The notes under the pieces were generated by a model that was not told the origin of the DNA, made no database searches, and was given only the letters and a program-made list of their open reading frames with translations. From positions 1-64,000 of the forward strand of contig NZ_QCZH01000013.1 in assembly GCF_003097655.1 (NCBI RefSeq): a stretch of 64,000 bases of DNA, given 5' to 3'. Numbering within the stretch: the stretch's first letter is position 1; the number at the start of each line of letters is the position of its first letter. This document shows, in pieces, positions 62,771-64,000 of this stretch. The stretch is from Flavobacterium laiguense (lineage in GTDB: Bacteria > Bacteroidota > Bacteroidia > Flavobacteriales > Flavobacteriaceae). The position numbers and the translations under genes were made by a program.

Positions 62771-63565
62771 ATGAAACAATTCATTGACCAAATCGGCACT
62801 TCCCATTCTTTTGAAACATCGCCTAAGCGAATCGTTTCTCTTGTACCTTCCCAAACGGAATTATTATATGATTTAGGCTTAGAAGAAAATATAGTTGGGA
62901 TTACCAAGTTTTGTGTGCATCCCTATCATTTTAAATCGACTAAAAAAATAGTTGGTGGTACCAAGAATGTGCATTATGACAGAATCCGTTTATTGGAACC
63001 GGATATTATCATTTGCAATAAAGAGGAGAATACTCAAGAAATAGTAGCCGAATTGCGTAAAATTTGTTCGGTTTGGGTAACGAATATTGCGACTATTGAA
63101 GATAACTTTCAGATGATTACTGATTTTGGCCAGATTTTCGACCGAAGAACCGAAGCCAGGAAATGGAACGACAAATTGGCTTTTGCCTTGAGCGATTTTA
63201 AAAACTTCATCGCAGCTATTCCAGTTAAGAAAGTTGCCTATTTTATTTGGAAAAAACCGTATATGGTGGCTGGTTCGGGGACTTTTATAGATGAATTATT
63301 GAAACTGAACCATTTTCAAAATCATTTCGCTTCTAAAGAACGTTATCCCGAAATTGAACTCGAAAAAATGGAAGAGGAAGGGAATCTGGATTTGGTTTTA
63401 CTTTCTTCCGAACCGTTTCCGTTCAAAGCCGAAGACGGTTATGAAATTGCAAGATCTACCGAGAATGCCAAAGCTATTTTGGTAGATGGCGAAATGTTCT
63501 CTTGGCATGGAAGCAGATTACTTAAGGCTTTTGATTATTTTAAGTATTTGCACGGAAGTATTTAG
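62771..63565 (+). CDS. BtuF/FepB-like helical-backbone metal/cobalamin-binding protein without signal peptide
   Basis: 264 residues. The fold of periplasmic corrinoid/siderophore binding proteins is clear: PKRIVSLVPSQTELLYDLGLEENIVGIT, then VGGTKNVHYDRIRLLEPDIIIC and DELLKLNHFQNHFASKERYPEIELEKM. Unusually for an ABC substrate-binding protein, it starts directly with MKQFIDQIGTSHSFETSPKR. There is no signal peptide or lipobox and no in-frame upstream start is evident. It may be cytoplasmic, or depend on an unrecognised export route. No ABC permease is nearby. A TonB receptor gene converges on it. Confidence 0.82.
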   Translation: MKQFIDQIGTSHSFETSPKRIVSLVPSQTELLYDLGLEENIVGITKFCVHPYHFKSTKKIVGGTKNVHYDRIRLLEPDIIICNKEENTQEIVAELRKICSVWVTNIATIEDNFQMITDFGQIFDRRTEARKWNDKLAFALSDFKNFIAAIPVKKVAYFIWKKPYMVAGSGTFIDELLKLNHFQNHFASKERYPEIELEKMEEEGNLDLVLLSSEPFPFKAEDGYEIARSTENAKAILVDGEMFSWHGSRLLKAFDYFKYLHGSI

Positions 63566-63654
63566 ATGTCAAAAGAATCTAAAGAGTCAAAAAATGGAAA
63601 GTCTAAGAGTCCAAGAAATCTAACAATCTAAGAAGTCTAATGTATCTAAGGTGT

Positions 63655-64000
63655 CTAAAAAACAAATTCCAAAGTAGTATAGAAAGTTCTTTGGTCAGAC
63701 GGGATAATTCCGGGTCCAGGATAACCAGTAGCTCTTCGGGTAAAATAACTGTTGTTTGTAAAGTTGGTAATTCCAGCTTCCAGTTTAAATTTTTTCCAAC
63801 GGTATGAGGTCGAAATATCGGCTACATAATAGGCAGGGATTTGACCAAATATCCCATAGGTATTGTCATTTACATCTGTTTTACTGTTGTTGGCATCTGT
63901 AAATTGTGAAGAAACATACGTGAATTGTAGACTTGTCATAAAGTTTTTATACCCAATACCCGTTCCTGATTTGATGTTGTAAAGTGGTACAAATTCTACT
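63655..64000 (-). CDS. TonB-dependent receptor, C-terminal part (FecA-like), cut by the window edge
   Basis: Only the last 114 or so residues are inside the window, and the frame is open through base 64000 (VEFVPLYNIKSGTGIGYKNF upstream of the first internal Met). It ends with barrel strands SYRWKKFKLEAGITNFTNNS, YFTRRATGYPGPGIIPSDQR and a terminal FVF. The RRATGYPGPGI-P-SD segment is characteristic of receptors of the ferric-dicitrate FecA type. The signal, plug and any anti-sigma-linked N-terminal domain lie outside the window. It converges on the BtuF-like gene across 89 bp of TCTAA-type micro-repeats. Confidence 0.85.
   Translation of the reverse strand, partial: VEFVPLYNIKSGTGIGYKNFMTSLQFTYVSSQFTDANNSKTDVNDNTYGIFGQIPAYYVADISTSYRWKKFKLEAGITNFTNNSYFTRRATGYPGPGIIPSDQRTFYTTLEFVF

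Overview
This 64 kb window is chromosomal DNA from a member of the Bacteroidota, most likely the genus Flavobacterium. The evidence is the low GC content, start codons preceded by A-rich leaders without Shine-Dalgarno sequences, repeated TAnnTTTG promoter boxes, a fused SecDF, a RelA/SpoT synthetase-hydrolase, TonB-dependent receptors, DUF1573, an OmpA protein with TSP3 repeats, and many short palindromic repeats typical of flavobacterial genomes. I see no rRNA, tRNA, CRISPR array, prophage or intact insertion sequence. The species cannot be named from this.

Layout. 0-5.9 kb: RelA/SpoT, a secreted serine hydrolase, a SpoU/TrmH rRNA methyltransferase and a two-repeat (TRIC/UPF0126) membrane protein. 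5.9-15.0 kb: a surface-polysaccharide cluster with a FemAB-like acyltransferase, a sugar aminotransferase and its FdtA/QdtA-type ketoisomerase partner, a Wzx-type flippase and five glycosyltransferases. It ends at an FtsE-like ATPase. 15.9-22.2 kb: a giant TPR protein, a PhzF protein, an outer-membrane barrel and a small Gre-like protein. 22.4-30.4 kb: core genes asnB, gyrB, mdh and secDF. 30.4-31.2 kb: a structured 0.85 kb region without genes. 31.2-42.3 kb: a secreted double PilJ/NarX-type sensor protein, lgt, yidD, cysS, folE, an aminotransferase, an aspartyl protease with a PDZ domain, DUF1573 and valS. 42.5-49.1 kb: a four-gene signalling operon (giant hybrid kinase, CheR, CheB, response-regulator kinase). 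49.3-52.4 kb: a siderophore-type TonB receptor with a PepSY membrane protein behind a promoter that carries two near-identical palindromes. 52.5-64 kb: a lipoprotein, topB, a second serine hydrolase, prfA, an OmpA protein, pyrF, a BtuF-like binding protein and the end of a FecA-like receptor.

How the genes work together. The FdtA and FdtB homologues would convert dTDP-4-keto-6-deoxyglucose to a 3-amino-3,6-dideoxyhexose, which the FemAB-like protein may acylate. The glycosyltransferases and flippase would then build and export the repeat unit. The signalling operon places chemotaxis-type methylation enzymes next to a membrane histidine kinase with no MCP or CheA in view, so its methylation target is unknown. 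The receptor/PepSY pair looks like a metal-regulated siderophore uptake operon.

A theme across the window is short dispersed palindromic repeats. Several lie inside or at the ends of coding sequences and appear to have been translated in frame (aminotransferase, YidD C-terminus, signal peptide of the outer-membrane barrel, possibly ValS).
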